A DNA stretch of 64,000 nt from Phaeodactylibacter xiamenensis (lineage in GTDB: Bacteria; Bacteroidota; Bacteroidia; Chitinophagales; Saprospiraceae): NCBI RefSeq assembly GCF_000759025.1, contig NZ_JPOS01000002.1, forward strand, positions 80,001 through 144,000, read 5' to 3'. Below are positions 43,652 to 52,835 of this stretch, in pieces. The translations under genes and the position numbers were made by a program. Every line of letters starts with the position of its first letter. The stretch's first letter is position 1. Under the pieces are notes generated by a model. It saw only the letters and a program-made list of their open reading frames with translations. It had not been told where the DNA came from and did no database searches.

Positions 43652-44749
43652 TTATAGCCAATTTCGCCTCCGGAAATAGTAAATTAGAGCACCACTGATC
43701 ATTATCATCAGGCCCCATAGGTAGTAATAGCCATATTCCCAGCTCAGTTCTGGCATGTGTTGGAAGTTCATCCCGTAAATGCCTGCCAGGAAAGTCAGTG
43801 GAATGAAAATTGTTGAAATGATGGTCAGCACCTGCATGATGCTGTTCATTTTGAAGCTGATCTCGCTGAGGTAAAGATCATATAAGCCATTCATCATATC
43901 GCGGACCGTGTCGATGTTCTCCATGACTTGCACGACGTGATCGTAAAGGTCACGGACAAAGACGTCTGTCCCTTCTGACATGAGCGGGCTGTCGACCCGT
44001 GAAAAAGCACCGATGGCGTCCCGCAAAGGGGCGATAGCCTTCCGGAGGGTTATGGTTTGCAGGCGGAGGTTGTGAATCTTCCCTTTACTGTCCCGGTTGG
44101 CTTTTGAGAGGATCTCCTCCTCCAGGTCATCCAATATGAGGTCGATGCGGTCCAGCAGCAGATAATACTGGTCCACGATATTGTCAGCCAGCGCATAAGC
44201 CAGGTAATCCGCTTTACGCTTTCTGATTTTTGCACGCCCGGAATGGATACGTTCCCGGACACCTGGGAAAAGATCTGTTTCATTTTCCTGAAAGGAGAGC
44301 ACGAAGCCATCGCCCGCAAATATGGCCACCTGTTCGGTCTGTACGCGTTGCGTTTCCTCATCGTAAGACAAGGCTTTCAGGATTAAGAACAAGCCGTTTT
44401 CGTAATCTTCAAATTTGGGGCGTTGCTGAGTGTCCAAAATATCTTCCAGCGCCAGTGGGTGGACGCCAAACTGTTGGCCCAGCTGTTCGACGAGGGCTAC
44501 ATCGTGCAATCCGCGCACGTCGTACCACTTGACCATTGCCTGTCCATCAGAATCCGGGATCTTACCTTCCGCTTTTTGCTCCGTCACCTCGCCATCTATG
44601 CTGTATTCCACCAGCATTACCTGCGCCTCTTCCAGCTTTTTTTGACCGGTGAAGATCAGGCTACCGGGTGCCAATCCGGTATTTTGCCGCTTTTTTTTCC
44701 GGGGCTTTAGCTTAAGCGCTGCCTTTGTACTAATTTTGGGTAAACTCAT
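43652..44749 (-). CDS. corA: Magnesium/cobalt transporter CorA
   Basis: The 365-residue protein from ATG 44749 (MSLPKISTKAALKLKPRKKK) has a large cytoplasmic funnel domain and two C-terminal transmembrane helices. The first ends in the selectivity signature YGMNFQHMPE and the second ends in a basic tail RRRNWL. It forms a homopentameric Mg2+ channel. The frame continues upstream to 44881 but without similarity. The divergent neighbour is a rhodanese gene. Confidence 0.95.
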   Translation of the reverse strand: MSLPKISTKAALKLKPRKKKRQNTGLAPGSLIFTGQKKLEEAQVMLVEYSIDGEVTEQKAEGKIPDSDGQAMVKWYDVRGLHDVALVEQLGQQFGVHPLALEDILDTQQRPKFEDYENGLFLILKALSYDEETQRVQTEQVAIFAGDGFVLSFQENETDLFPGVRERIHSGRAKIRKRKADYLAYALADNIVDQYYLLLDRIDLILDDLEEEILSKANRDSKGKIHNLRLQTITLRKAIAPLRDAIGAFSRVDSPLMSEGTDVFVRDLYDHVVQVMENIDTVRDMMNGLYDLYLSEISFKMNSIMQVLTIISTIFIPLTFLAGIYGMNFQHMPELSWEYGYYYLWGLMIMISGALIYYFRRRNWL

Positions 44750-44839
44750 GGTGGTAAAATAGCTGAATTCTGCAAAAATGCAATCCACCAGCCCAATAAT
44801 CGCCAGCTCAACCCATATTGATCTAACAAAACACAGAAA

Positions 44840-45481
44840 ATGAGTGCAACAATCAGTCCCCCTGCATTGCCTGTCGAACAATTTGAAACCACTGCCAACC
44901 TTACAGGCACGATCGTGTTAGACGGTCGGGAGAAAAGTTTGTTTAGTGCTGGCTTTATTCCTGGTTCTGTATTTATTGGACTGGAAGGCAATTTTACGTA
45001 TTGGGCAAAACACGTGCTGCCTGATCCATCGACTAAGCTCTTGCTTGTTGTGCCGGAAGGGCAGGTAGAGCAGGCTGTAAAATTGCTCCGGGAAGCCGGT
45101 TTCACCAATATACAAGGCTACCTGAAAGGCGGTTTTGAAGCCTGGCGTGTAGCCGGCAAACCAATTGATGAAGTCCCGACGCTTGATGTAGCCCGGTTTG
45201 CTGCCGACTTCAAAGGCGGGAAAGTAACTCATGTGCTGGACGTACGCCGTCCTGATGAATTCGGGGAAAGGCATATTTCGGGAGCGCAATTACTCCCACT
45301 GGAAGTTTTGCGCGACCGTATTCAGGAAGCGGACCCGGCCAAAGCCTATCACCTGCACTGCCGCAGCGGCTACCGTTCCACTATTGCCGCCTCCATGCTC
45401 AAAGCCAGGGGTAGTGCGCCAGTAGTCAATTTGCACGGTATGATTGACGAGGTCTTTGAAGCAGGCGTGCCGTCAGAATAA
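44840..45481 (+). CDS. Tandem rhodanese-domain protein
   Basis: The 213-residue protein has two rhodanese domains. The N-terminal one (~15-110) lacks an active-site Cys. The C-terminal one (~115-212) has the catalytic loop CRSGYRS (HLHCRSGYRSTIAASML) and DVRRPDEFGERHISGAQ. The arrangement matches the C-terminal half of MBL-fold/rhodanese (persulfide dioxygenase) fusion proteins. It may transfer sulfane sulfur. It is followed directly by a SulP transporter, suggesting a sulfur-linked pair. Confidence 0.88.
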   Translation: MSATISPPALPVEQFETTANLTGTIVLDGREKSLFSAGFIPGSVFIGLEGNFTYWAKHVLPDPSTKLLLVVPEGQVEQAVKLLREAGFTNIQGYLKGGFEAWRVAGKPIDEVPTLDVARFAADFKGGKVTHVLDVRRPDEFGERHISGAQLLPLEVLRDRIQEADPAKAYHLHCRSGYRSTIAASMLKARGSAPVVNLHGMIDEVFEAGVPSE

Positions 45482-45500
45482 ATTATACACAGACGCTATT

Positions 45501-47246
45501 TTGAAGCAGTTTATACCTATCCTGGACTGGCTGCCCAGGTACAAACGCAGCTATCTGAAAGGGGATATTCAATCCGGGCTTACCGTAGCCATTATGCTCG
45601 TGCCTCAGGGCATGGCCTATGGGCTGTTGGCCGGGCTGCCACCAATTTACGGGCTTTATGCGAGTTTGTTCTCCCTGGTCCTCTATGCTATTTTTGGTAC
45701 TTCGCGTGAGTTATCCGTCGGGCCGGCTGCTATTGTTTCCATGCTGGTTGCAGCGGGTATTTTCAGCCTTGGAGAAGACTTGAGTACAGCAGAGATGGTC
45801 AGCATAGCCGTCTCCATAGCGCTTCTGGCAGGCATACTGCAATTTTTGCTGGGCGTTTTTCGGCTGGGGGTACTGGTCAACTTTCTTTCGCACCCGGTAA
45901 TTGCAGGCTTTGCCTCTGCAGCTGCCTTTATTATTGCCTTTAGCCAATTGAAGCACCTTTTGGGCATTCCGCTACAGCGGAGCAACAATATTTTCGTACT
46001 GGCCGGAGATGCGATTGAGCACATTGGCCAACTGCACTGGATTACGCTCGGTATTAGCGTGGTAAGTATCATCATCATCCAGGGGCTAAAGCGCATCAGT
46101 AAGGCCATTCCCACCGCCCTGATTGTTGTGCTTTTTGGCACCCTGGCGGTGGTTGGATTTGACCTCGATCAGCAGGGTGTTGCGGTTATTGGTAAAGTGC
46201 CGGAGGGGCTGCCTCCTTTTGCCTGGCCGGATTTATCAGCAGACCGCATCCTGAGCATCTGGCCTATTGCGGTGACCATTTGCATCATCAGTTTTATCGA
46301 ATCGGTGGCTATTGCCAAAACCATGGGCAGGCAGCAGAGCAGCCCACACATTGATCCCAATCAGGAGCTGATTGCACTGGGCATTACGAAGATTGGAGGT
46401 GCTTTTTTCCAGGCTTTTCCAACCTCAGGGAGTTTTTCCCGCTCAGCTATCCATGTGGACTCCGGTGCCAAAACGGGGATTTCGTCCCTGATCAGTGCCT
46501 TAATTATCGTACTGACGCTGCTGTTTTTTACCGAGTGGTTTTATTATTTGCCCAAAGCCGTATTGGCAGCGATTATCATTTCTGCGGTGATCAATCTGGT
46601 AGACTATAAGGAAGCCCGTCACCTTTGGTCGGCTGACCGGAGGGATTTCTGGACCATGCTGACCACTTTTGTGGCTACCCTGCTACTGGGTATTCAGAAT
46701 GGGGTGCTGATGGGCGTACTGCTTTCCCTTGCCATTATGGTTTACCGCAATTCCCGGCCCCACATCGCGGTGCTCGGGCAGTTACCCAATTCCCGACGTT
46801 ACCGCAGCATCAGCCGGTTTTCCAATGCGCAACAGCATGAAGAGGTACTCATTGTGCGGTTTGATGCGCAGCTGTACTTTGGCAATGCCGATTATTTCAG
46901 GGATGAGATCGAGCGGCTCGTCGCCCGGGAAGGGAGAGCGCTTCAACTTTTCATACTTGATGCTTCGAGCATTCATGATATCGATACCACAGGAGCAGAG
47001 TCGCTAGGTGAAGTCATTGAGATCCTGCAAGGCCGGAACATTCGCTTTTTCATCTCAGGCGCAGTGGGCCCGGCAAGGGATGCCCTCTCCCGCCACGGAC
47101 TAATGCAGGTGATTGGCGAGCGCAATCAGTTCATCCAAATCCATGATGCGGTGGAGTATTACCACACCGCTGCTGACGCTGCGGATAGTAGTTGGACGCC
47201 AGATGCGTTGCAAACCAATGAACCCAAAAAGAAAAAGCGGAAATAA
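45501..47246 (+). CDS. SulP family sulfate/bicarbonate-type anion transporter with STAS domain
   Basis: There is no suitable ATG: the first in-frame ATG lies inside the first conserved membrane helix (VAIMLVPQGMAYG). Family alignment (LKQFIPILDWLPRYKRSYLKGD) favours the TTG at 45501, giving 581 residues; a TTG at 45444, overlapping the rhodanese gene, is an alternative. About a dozen transmembrane segments are followed by a cytoplasmic STAS domain (~residues 440-560, FDAQLYFGNADYFRDE ... LDASSIHDIDTTGAESL). The substrate could be sulfate, bicarbonate or another anion. Its rhodanese partner, 20 bp upstream, hints at sulfur metabolism. Confidence 0.88.
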   Translation: MKQFIPILDWLPRYKRSYLKGDIQSGLTVAIMLVPQGMAYGLLAGLPPIYGLYASLFSLVLYAIFGTSRELSVGPAAIVSMLVAAGIFSLGEDLSTAEMVSIAVSIALLAGILQFLLGVFRLGVLVNFLSHPVIAGFASAAAFIIAFSQLKHLLGIPLQRSNNIFVLAGDAIEHIGQLHWITLGISVVSIIIIQGLKRISKAIPTALIVVLFGTLAVVGFDLDQQGVAVIGKVPEGLPPFAWPDLSADRILSIWPIAVTICIISFIESVAIAKTMGRQQSSPHIDPNQELIALGITKIGGAFFQAFPTSGSFSRSAIHVDSGAKTGISSLISALIIVLTLLFFTEWFYYLPKAVLAAIIISAVINLVDYKEARHLWSADRRDFWTMLTTFVATLLLGIQNGVLMGVLLSLAIMVYRNSRPHIAVLGQLPNSRRYRSISRFSNAQQHEEVLIVRFDAQLYFGNADYFRDEIERLVAREGRALQLFILDASSIHDIDTTGAESLGEVIEILQGRNIRFFISGAVGPARDALSRHGLMQVIGERNQFIQIHDAVEYYHTAADAADSSWTPDALQTNEPKKKKRK

Positions 47247-47269
47247 CTTACATTTACCTAAAAAGAAAC

Positions 47270-48445
47270 ATGGCCAGACCACTACTCCTTTTCGCGCTGT
47301 TGGCCGTGCTGTCAGGCACGCTATCCGCTCAGTTAACGACTTATTACCCTGCTAAGGTATGGCTCAAAAACGGAGACCGCCTTACCGGCGAAATCGAAAA
47401 GCCGGACTGGGAGAAAGGCACCGAACGCCTGCTCTACCGCAGCAGCTCCGACCCCGAACCTCAGTTTCTCAACACGGCTGACATCAACAAGGTCGTACTT
47501 ACGGAAGATAAGCTAGAACGCCGCTACCTGAGCCGGTCCGTCCAAAGACTTTACCTCCCCGATACCATGCCGGTGGGCGACACCTTGCTGTATGTGCAGG
47601 ACACTCTGCTCCTGCAGGCGGTGGTGGAAGGCACACTTGGCTTTTATTACCATGAAACACCGGGTGGCCGGCCGTACTATTTTTTGGAAAAGGATGAGGT
47701 CTTTACCCAACTTGTGGAGCATAATTATCAACGGGTCGGGAGCGGGCGCCGTATCCGGATGAAGCACGACCGGTGGAAAGAGCAGCTCCAAACGGCGATG
47801 TCAGACTGCCGGCCGGCCCGGACGAAAATTGACAATATCAATTTTGCTGATGAGACCATAAAGCGCTTATTCGTTCAGTACAACGAGTGCGGGGGTCGTA
47901 AACGGCTCGATTATGAACTGGAATATAAAAAAATGACCCTCCGCCCGGGAGTGCTTCTGGGTAGCGCCTTCACCCGCCTCAGTACCCGCGACCGCATTTT
48001 CCGGGACGTGGGCACCGGAGGCTTCACGCCCAGAATTGGGGGCAGCCTGCTCATCCTCCCCTTCCGCGGAGACGGGCGGTCGGGCTTCCTGATCGAAGCG
48101 CTTTATGCTCCGTTCCGGACTACAGACGACTTCGATAACTTTGAAGCGGATGTGGACTACCTGCAACTGAATTTAGGTGTGCGCAACAGTGGTATTGCGA
48201 CGGTATTCGGGAGTATCTTCGCCGGCTTCAGCATTTCCCGGCAAATCGGCACCCCGGTTCGGCTCAACCTCACAGAACGTGTACTGCAGCCCACACAGAT
48301 TGGAATGTTCGGAGGATTTAGCGTAAGCGGTGAAAAGGTGGAAGTGAGCCTGTGCTACGAGCTGGACGATATTGGCTTATTCTCGCCCAATGCGCCCTTT
48401 TTCTACGTTAGCAGCCTTAGCCTTATGACGGGTTACCGCTTTTGA
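47270..48445 (+). CDS. Predicted outer-membrane beta-barrel protein
   Basis: The 391-residue protein has a clear signal peptide (LLLFALLAVLSGTLSA). The first half reads as a small soluble domain with a conserved KVWLKNGDRLTGEIE start, often seen in Bacteroidota envelope proteins. The second half has alternating hydrophobic strands and ends in the aromatic SLMTGYRF, as barrels do. No function can be assigned. It follows the SulP gene by 23 bp on the same strand. Confidence 0.75.
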   Translation: MARPLLLFALLAVLSGTLSAQLTTYYPAKVWLKNGDRLTGEIEKPDWEKGTERLLYRSSSDPEPQFLNTADINKVVLTEDKLERRYLSRSVQRLYLPDTMPVGDTLLYVQDTLLLQAVVEGTLGFYYHETPGGRPYYFLEKDEVFTQLVEHNYQRVGSGRRIRMKHDRWKEQLQTAMSDCRPARTKIDNINFADETIKRLFVQYNECGGRKRLDYELEYKKMTLRPGVLLGSAFTRLSTRDRIFRDVGTGGFTPRIGGSLLILPFRGDGRSGFLIEALYAPFRTTDDFDNFEADVDYLQLNLGVRNSGIATVFGSIFAGFSISRQIGTPVRLNLTERVLQPTQIGMFGGFSVSGEKVEVSLCYELDDIGLFSPNAPFFYVSSLSLMTGYRF

Positions 48446-49053
48446 TATTCCAGCTCTCCGGCCCTAATAAAAACGGGCAGGTGATTTTCCAGCGGTGGAA
48501 TCGGGCAGCTGTACCCATCGCTGTAGGCGCACCAGGGATTGTAAGCCTTATTGAAGTCGATGGTGAGCCTGCCCTCCTCGATATCAGCCGTACTAATGTC
48601 CATGTAACGGCCGCCCCCGTAGGTCTGCTCGCCATTGGTGGCATCCTTGAAAGGAATGAACAAATGATCGCGGTACTGCGGCATACGGATGAGGCGAAGG
48701 CTTTGGTAAACCGCCAATTGCAAAGTGGTATCTTTGAGCCGGAAGGTCGCCGTTCCGTACTTTACATAGGGTTGGGTGGCGCCGCTGTAGGTCGGCATTT
48801 CAAAAGGCTCTGCGCCGGTAGCCCGCTCAAATGCTGCGGTGACTTTAAAAGCGGTATCCGGCGGGTAAAAGCGTAATTTTTTCACGCCCTTCCGGTCGAG
48901 GGGTGCGCGTTGATCTTCCAGGAACTCTTTTTTATAGTGCTTCCGGTGTTTCCGGATGCTTTTGGCGTAAGCGGCATCCGCCTGCCCCCAACTGCTCAGT
49001 GGCAGGAGGAATAAGCAGGCGGATACAGCGAAGAAAAACCTGGCTGTCATCAT
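48433..49053 (-). CDS. DUF1684 domain secreted protein
   Basis: The 206-residue protein has a signal peptide (FFFAVSACLFLLPLSSWG) followed by the DUF1684 core: FYPPDTAFKVTAAFE, YRDHLFIPFKDATNGEQTYGGGRY, and DFNKAYNPWCAYSDGY with CPIPPLENHLPVFIRAGE. The family is a beta-barrel of unknown biochemical function with conserved Asp/Tyr/Cys residues. It is 3 bp after galE on the same strand and overlaps the outer-membrane gene's end by 13 bp. Confidence 0.9.
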   Translation of the reverse strand: MMTARFFFAVSACLFLLPLSSWGQADAAYAKSIRKHRKHYKKEFLEDQRAPLDRKGVKKLRFYPPDTAFKVTAAFERATGAEPFEMPTYSGATQPYVKYGTATFRLKDTTLQLAVYQSLRLIRMPQYRDHLFIPFKDATNGEQTYGGGRYMDISTADIEEGRLTIDFNKAYNPWCAYSDGYSCPIPPLENHLPVFIRAGELEYQKR

Positions 49054-49056
49054 ATT

Positions 49057-50091
49057 TTAGGCTTCTTTCACTGCGTTGCTACGGACTTTTTCCCAGGCCC
49101 AGGAGGTACGCATGATGTCGTTGACGTCCCGCTCCGGCTGCCAGCCCAATTGGTCGGCAGCTTTTTTGTAATTGGCATAAATGGCGACCACATCGCCCGG
49201 GCGGCGGGGGCCTACACGGTAGGGCAAGTCTTCGCCCGTTACCGCCATGAAAGAATTCAATGCTTCCAGCACCGTCACGCCCTCACCGATGCCGAGGTTG
49301 AAAATTTCCACCGGGCCTTCCTGTTTGCCGGCGATCACATACTGCAAGGCTTTGGTGTGGGCATTTGCCAGATCCATTACATGGATGTAGTCGCGAATGC
49401 AGCTGCCGTCCCGGGTATCGTAATCGTCGCCGAAGACCACCAGTTCCTTACGCTTGCCGATAGCCGCTTCGGTAATAACGGGGACAAGGTTGGAAGCAGG
49501 TGTGGTGGGGGATTCTCCGATTTTAGCGCTTTCGTGCGCACCCGCCGGATTGAAGTAGCGCAGCAGGATATTGTTGTGGTTAGGATGGCGGCGGGAGAAG
49601 TCCTGAATGATGTGCTCCCCCATTTGCTTGGTACGGGCATAGGGAGATTCGGCTTCTTCCAAAGGCGTATTTTCGGTTACCGGCAGCTCGGAAGCGTTGC
49701 CGTAGACCGAACAGGAAGAAGAGAAGATGATGTTGGGCACCTCGTAACGTACCATACAGTCGAGGACGTTGATAAGGCTATTGAGGTTGTTGCGGAAGTA
49801 GCGGATGGGCTGTTCCACCGACTCCCCTACGTGCTTCAGGGCGGCGAAGTGGATGACGCCCACCAAATCGCTGTGCTCCCTGAACATCGCTTCTGTGGCT
49901 TCAAGATCGCAGAGATCGATAGCGTAGTTTTTTACGCGGCGCCCGGTGATGGTTTCGATCCCGTCAAGGACTTCTTCACTGGAGTTGCTGAGGTTGTCTG
50001 CTGAAATGACATCAAACCCATTATCAATAAGGTCAACAATGGTGTGGCTGCCGATATAGCCGCAACCGCCGGTCACTAAGATTTTGTGCAT
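49057..50091 (-). CDS. galE: UDP-glucose 4-epimerase
   Basis: The 344-residue extended-SDR enzyme interconverts UDP-glucose and UDP-galactose. NAD-binding ILVTGGCGYIGSH, DLCDLEATEAMF, SSSCSVYGNA, YARTK (the catalytic Tyr-xxx-Lys), LRYFNPAGAH and the C-terminal GRRPGDVVAIYANYKKA are present. It supplies sugar nucleotides for surface polysaccharide, consistent with the nearby O-antigen ligase. Confidence 0.96.
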   Translation of the reverse strand: MHKILVTGGCGYIGSHTIVDLIDNGFDVISADNLSNSSEEVLDGIETITGRRVKNYAIDLCDLEATEAMFREHSDLVGVIHFAALKHVGESVEQPIRYFRNNLNSLINVLDCMVRYEVPNIIFSSSCSVYGNASELPVTENTPLEEAESPYARTKQMGEHIIQDFSRRHPNHNNILLRYFNPAGAHESAKIGESPTTPASNLVPVITEAAIGKRKELVVFGDDYDTRDGSCIRDYIHVMDLANAHTKALQYVIAGKQEGPVEIFNLGIGEGVTVLEALNSFMAVTGEDLPYRVGPRRPGDVVAIYANYKKAADQLGWQPERDVNDIMRTSWAWEKVRSNAVKEA

Positions 50092-50142
50092 GGGGCAAGT
50101 GGTTTAACAGGTGGATAATTCAATGACAAAGAATGGAAGCCC

Positions 50143-50174
50143 TTTGGTGGCTGCCGGTTTTCGACCTACCTTTG
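50143..50174 (+). promoter_or_regulatory. Consensus promoter for cysQ
   Basis: TTTG (50143-50146), a 20-bp spacer and TACCTTTG (50167-50174) match the Bacteroidota promoter exactly. The cysQ ATG at 50268 gives a leader of roughly 90 nt. Confidence 0.8.
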
Positions 50175-50267
50175 TGCCCTGAAGGATGGGCGGTGCCCCG
50201 TTCAGGAATAATCAGGCAGGGTTGGCTTAGTCTTGTCCTTGCCATCCAAAGGTAAGCGAAAATAACA

Positions 50268-51047
50268 ATGGATAAAAAAGAACTTGCACAGGAAGTTGTA
50301 CAAATCGCCCGTCATGCCGGGGCGGCCATCATGGCCATTTACAGTAAAAAAGACCTTGGCGTAGAGCTGAAAGCGGACGAATCCCCTTTGACACTGGCAG
50401 ATCAGGCGGCCAATGAAGTCATCTGCCGGGCGTTGGAAAAGCTGTCTGTGCAGTACCCCATTATTTCGGAAGAAAACAAGGCGGTACCCTATGAGACCCG
50501 TAAAAATTATGATTACCACTGGCTGGTGGACCCTCTGGACGGGACCAAGGAGTTTATCAAGCGCAATGGGGAATTCACCGTTAACATCGCGCTCATTCAT
50601 GCGGGCAAACCAGTAATGGGCGTGGTTTATGTGCCTTGCTTTGACGAAACCTACTGGGGAGCAGAGGGCGTTGGTGCCTTTCTGGAAGCGAACGGGAAAA
50701 CGACCAGGCTCGAAGTGCCAGCCTTCAAACTGGCTGATGAGGGGTTGAATGTAGTCTGCTCCCGGTCTCATCTCAATGACGACACCCAAGCCTTTGTAGA
50801 TAAGCTGAAGAATCCGTCCCTGGTACCCACAGGCAGTTCTCTGAAGTTTCTGATTATTGCCAAAGGGGAGGCGCACGTCTATCCGCGCCTGGGGCCAACG
50901 ATGGAATGGGATACGGCTGCGGCACAGGCCGTACTGGAGCAAGCTGGTGGTTCGGTCATCGATGAAGAAACGAAGCAGCCCCTGCGCTACAATAAGGAGA
51001 ATCTGCTCAATCCGTACTTTATTGCCTACGGTGGATTACAGCAGTAA
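50268..51047 (+). CDS. cysQ: 3'(2'),5'-bisphosphate nucleotidase CysQ
   Basis: The 259-residue Mg2+-dependent phosphatase removes the 3'-phosphate of PAP, the by-product of sulfate activation. The inositol-monophosphatase-type site is intact: SEEN, VDPLDGTKEFI (D88, D91, G92, T93) and MEWDTAAAQAVLEQAGG. Full length. It is monocistronic or leads into the polymerase gene 53 bp downstream. A consensus promoter lies upstream. Confidence 0.96.
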   Translation: MDKKELAQEVVQIARHAGAAIMAIYSKKDLGVELKADESPLTLADQAANEVICRALEKLSVQYPIISEENKAVPYETRKNYDYHWLVDPLDGTKEFIKRNGEFTVNIALIHAGKPVMGVVYVPCFDETYWGAEGVGAFLEANGKTTRLEVPAFKLADEGLNVVCSRSHLNDDTQAFVDKLKNPSLVPTGSSLKFLIIAKGEAHVYPRLGPTMEWDTAAAQAVLEQAGGSVIDEETKQPLRYNKENLLNPYFIAYGGLQQ

Positions 51048-51100
51048 GCGACCCAACCACTGGAAAACCCAAGACTGTCTATAGAGACAAATAAAGGTTC

Positions 51101-52366
51101 ATGCCCATTGATTTCAAGGCACTAAAGCAAGGTCCGTTCCCTCAGCCGGTCCACCATCAGTGGCTGGGCATGGCCTGTCTCATTGCAATGATGGTGGGTA
51201 TGATGACTTCGGCAGAGGCACTGATCAGCATTGCCTTTATTGCGCTGGTTTGCAATGCTGTACTCAACCGGCAGCTTCCGCAGTTGTGGAAACAATTCAT
51301 CCGGCACCCGGCCCTACTGGGGATTACCGGTATTTTTCTGGTGTATGCGCTATCCGGGCTTTATTCTGAAAATACGGCTTACTTGTTCCGCAGGCTGCGC
51401 ACTTCTTTGCCTTTGTTGCTGCTGCCCTTTGCTATTTTATCAATTCCGCGGCTGGAGCGCAGGTCTTATTATAGCTTGCTGTACCTGTTTTTCCTGCTTA
51501 CCCTGGCTGCCTGTCTGGCAGTTGTGTACAATTACCTGACCGACTATGCTGCTATCACAGCTCTCTACAAAAAAGGACAGGTGATGCCAACGCCTATGCG
51601 GCATATCCGGTTTAGCCTCACGGTGGTACTTGCCGTAGCAGGGGGTTTTTACTTATCTGCCCGTCGTTTTTGGTGGTGGCATCCGGCAGAGCGCTACCTG
51701 TTGACTGGCGGCAGTCTGTTTATGATTGCCTTTCTGCACCTGTTGGCTGTAAGAAGCGGCCTGCTGGCACTCTACCTGCTGGCTGTATTTGCCCTCGTAC
51801 GGCTTATTGTAATACAGAGGCAGTTTTGGCTTGGAGCCAGTGTATTGGTGACCGCAGCAGGCCTGGCCTACGCTGCTTTTCAATATGTCCCGACGCTGCA
51901 AAACAAGGTGAATTATACCCGTTATACCATCCATTTGCTGATTCACGGCGGGGAAATCAAAGAATTGTCTGACTCTCAGCGCCTTGGCTCTATAAATGCC
52001 GGGCTGTCTATGGCCAGGGCTCATCCATGGATTGGGGTAGGGCTGGGCGATATCCGTGAAGCGGCAGAAACTTACTATGAAAAGAACGCTCCGGGCCTGG
52101 CCGGCCGGCAGTTACTCCCTCATAATCAATATATTTTTGTACTTGGGGCAACCGGAGCGCTAGGGCTGGTTTATTTTTTGCTGGCCACCTTTTATCCTCT
52201 GCTGTACGGGCACGGTTACCGGGATATCTTCTGGACGGCCTTTCATATTGTTGTGCTCCCTTCCTTTATGGTAGAGCATACCCTGGAAACGCAGTTTGGC
52301 CTGACGCTTTACCTGCTGTTTGCCCTTATGGGCATCCGGTATATTGATACGCAAAGCCCACGCTGA
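51101..52366 (+). CDS. O-antigen ligase/polymerase family membrane protein
   Basis: The 421-residue protein has about ten hydrophobic segments separated by a large extracytoplasmic loop around residues 270-330. The family-typical GLGDIREAAETYYEKN and HNQYIFVLGATGALGL are present, with the conserved His. WaaL/Wzy proteins attach or polymerise O-antigen on lipid carriers. Ligase versus polymerase cannot be told apart. It follows cysQ, with galE nearby. Confidence 0.85.
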   Translation: MPIDFKALKQGPFPQPVHHQWLGMACLIAMMVGMMTSAEALISIAFIALVCNAVLNRQLPQLWKQFIRHPALLGITGIFLVYALSGLYSENTAYLFRRLRTSLPLLLLPFAILSIPRLERRSYYSLLYLFFLLTLAACLAVVYNYLTDYAAITALYKKGQVMPTPMRHIRFSLTVVLAVAGGFYLSARRFWWWHPAERYLLTGGSLFMIAFLHLLAVRSGLLALYLLAVFALVRLIVIQRQFWLGASVLVTAAGLAYAAFQYVPTLQNKVNYTRYTIHLLIHGGEIKELSDSQRLGSINAGLSMARAHPWIGVGLGDIREAAETYYEKNAPGLAGRQLLPHNQYIFVLGATGALGLVYFLLATFYPLLYGHGYRDIFWTAFHIVVLPSFMVEHTLETQFGLTLYLLFALMGIRYIDTQSPR

Positions 52367-52425
52367 TTATTTGTATTCTTAGCCCGGCAAAGTATATTGC
52401 ATCCTGCAAACAAAAAACAAAAGAT

Positions 52426-52830
52426 ATGATCCGCCTCGAGCACCTCGGAATTGCGGTTAAAAACCTGGAAGAGAGCAATGAGCTCTTTGAAAAAATCCTG
52501 GGCCGCCCACTATACAAAGTAGAAGAAGTCGAATCCGAGCATGTCAAAACTGCCTTTTTCAAAATTGGAGAGTCCAAGATAGAGCTACTGGAAGCCACAG
52601 CTCCGGAGAGTGCCATTGCCAGGTACGTGGAAAAGCGGGGCGAAGGGATTCACCACGTTGCCTTTGAAGTGGAAGACATCTACGCCGAAATGGAACGACT
52701 GAAAGCAGAAGGATTTCGACTGCTCAACGAGGAGCCCAAGCGTGGTGCGGACAACAAGCTCGTCTGCTTTGTCCACCCCAAAAGCGCGAATGGCGTGCTG
52801 CTGGAACTTTGCCAGGAAATTAAGGAGTAG
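52426..52830 (+). CDS. mce: Methylmalonyl-CoA epimerase
   Basis: The 134-residue glyoxalase-fold enzyme converts (S)- to (R)-methylmalonyl-CoA in propionyl-CoA/succinyl-CoA exchange. Metal ligands are visible in MIRLEHLGIAVKNL (His), GEGIHHVAFEVEDI (His), and the C-terminal ELCQEIK (Glu). Full family length. A TTTG-N19-TATATTGC element lies ~30 bp upstream. It supports odd-chain or branched-chain acyl use. Confidence 0.95.
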   Translation: MIRLEHLGIAVKNLEESNELFEKILGRPLYKVEEVESEHVKTAFFKIGESKIELLEATAPESAIARYVEKRGEGIHHVAFEVEDIYAEMERLKAEGFRLLNEEPKRGADNKLVCFVHPKSANGVLLELCQEIKE

Positions 52831-52835
52831 CGCCT

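Noticed and set aside
50202-50942. 246-codon frame on the minus strand
   Set aside because: It is the antisense of cysQ, whose catalytic motifs are intact on the plus strand.
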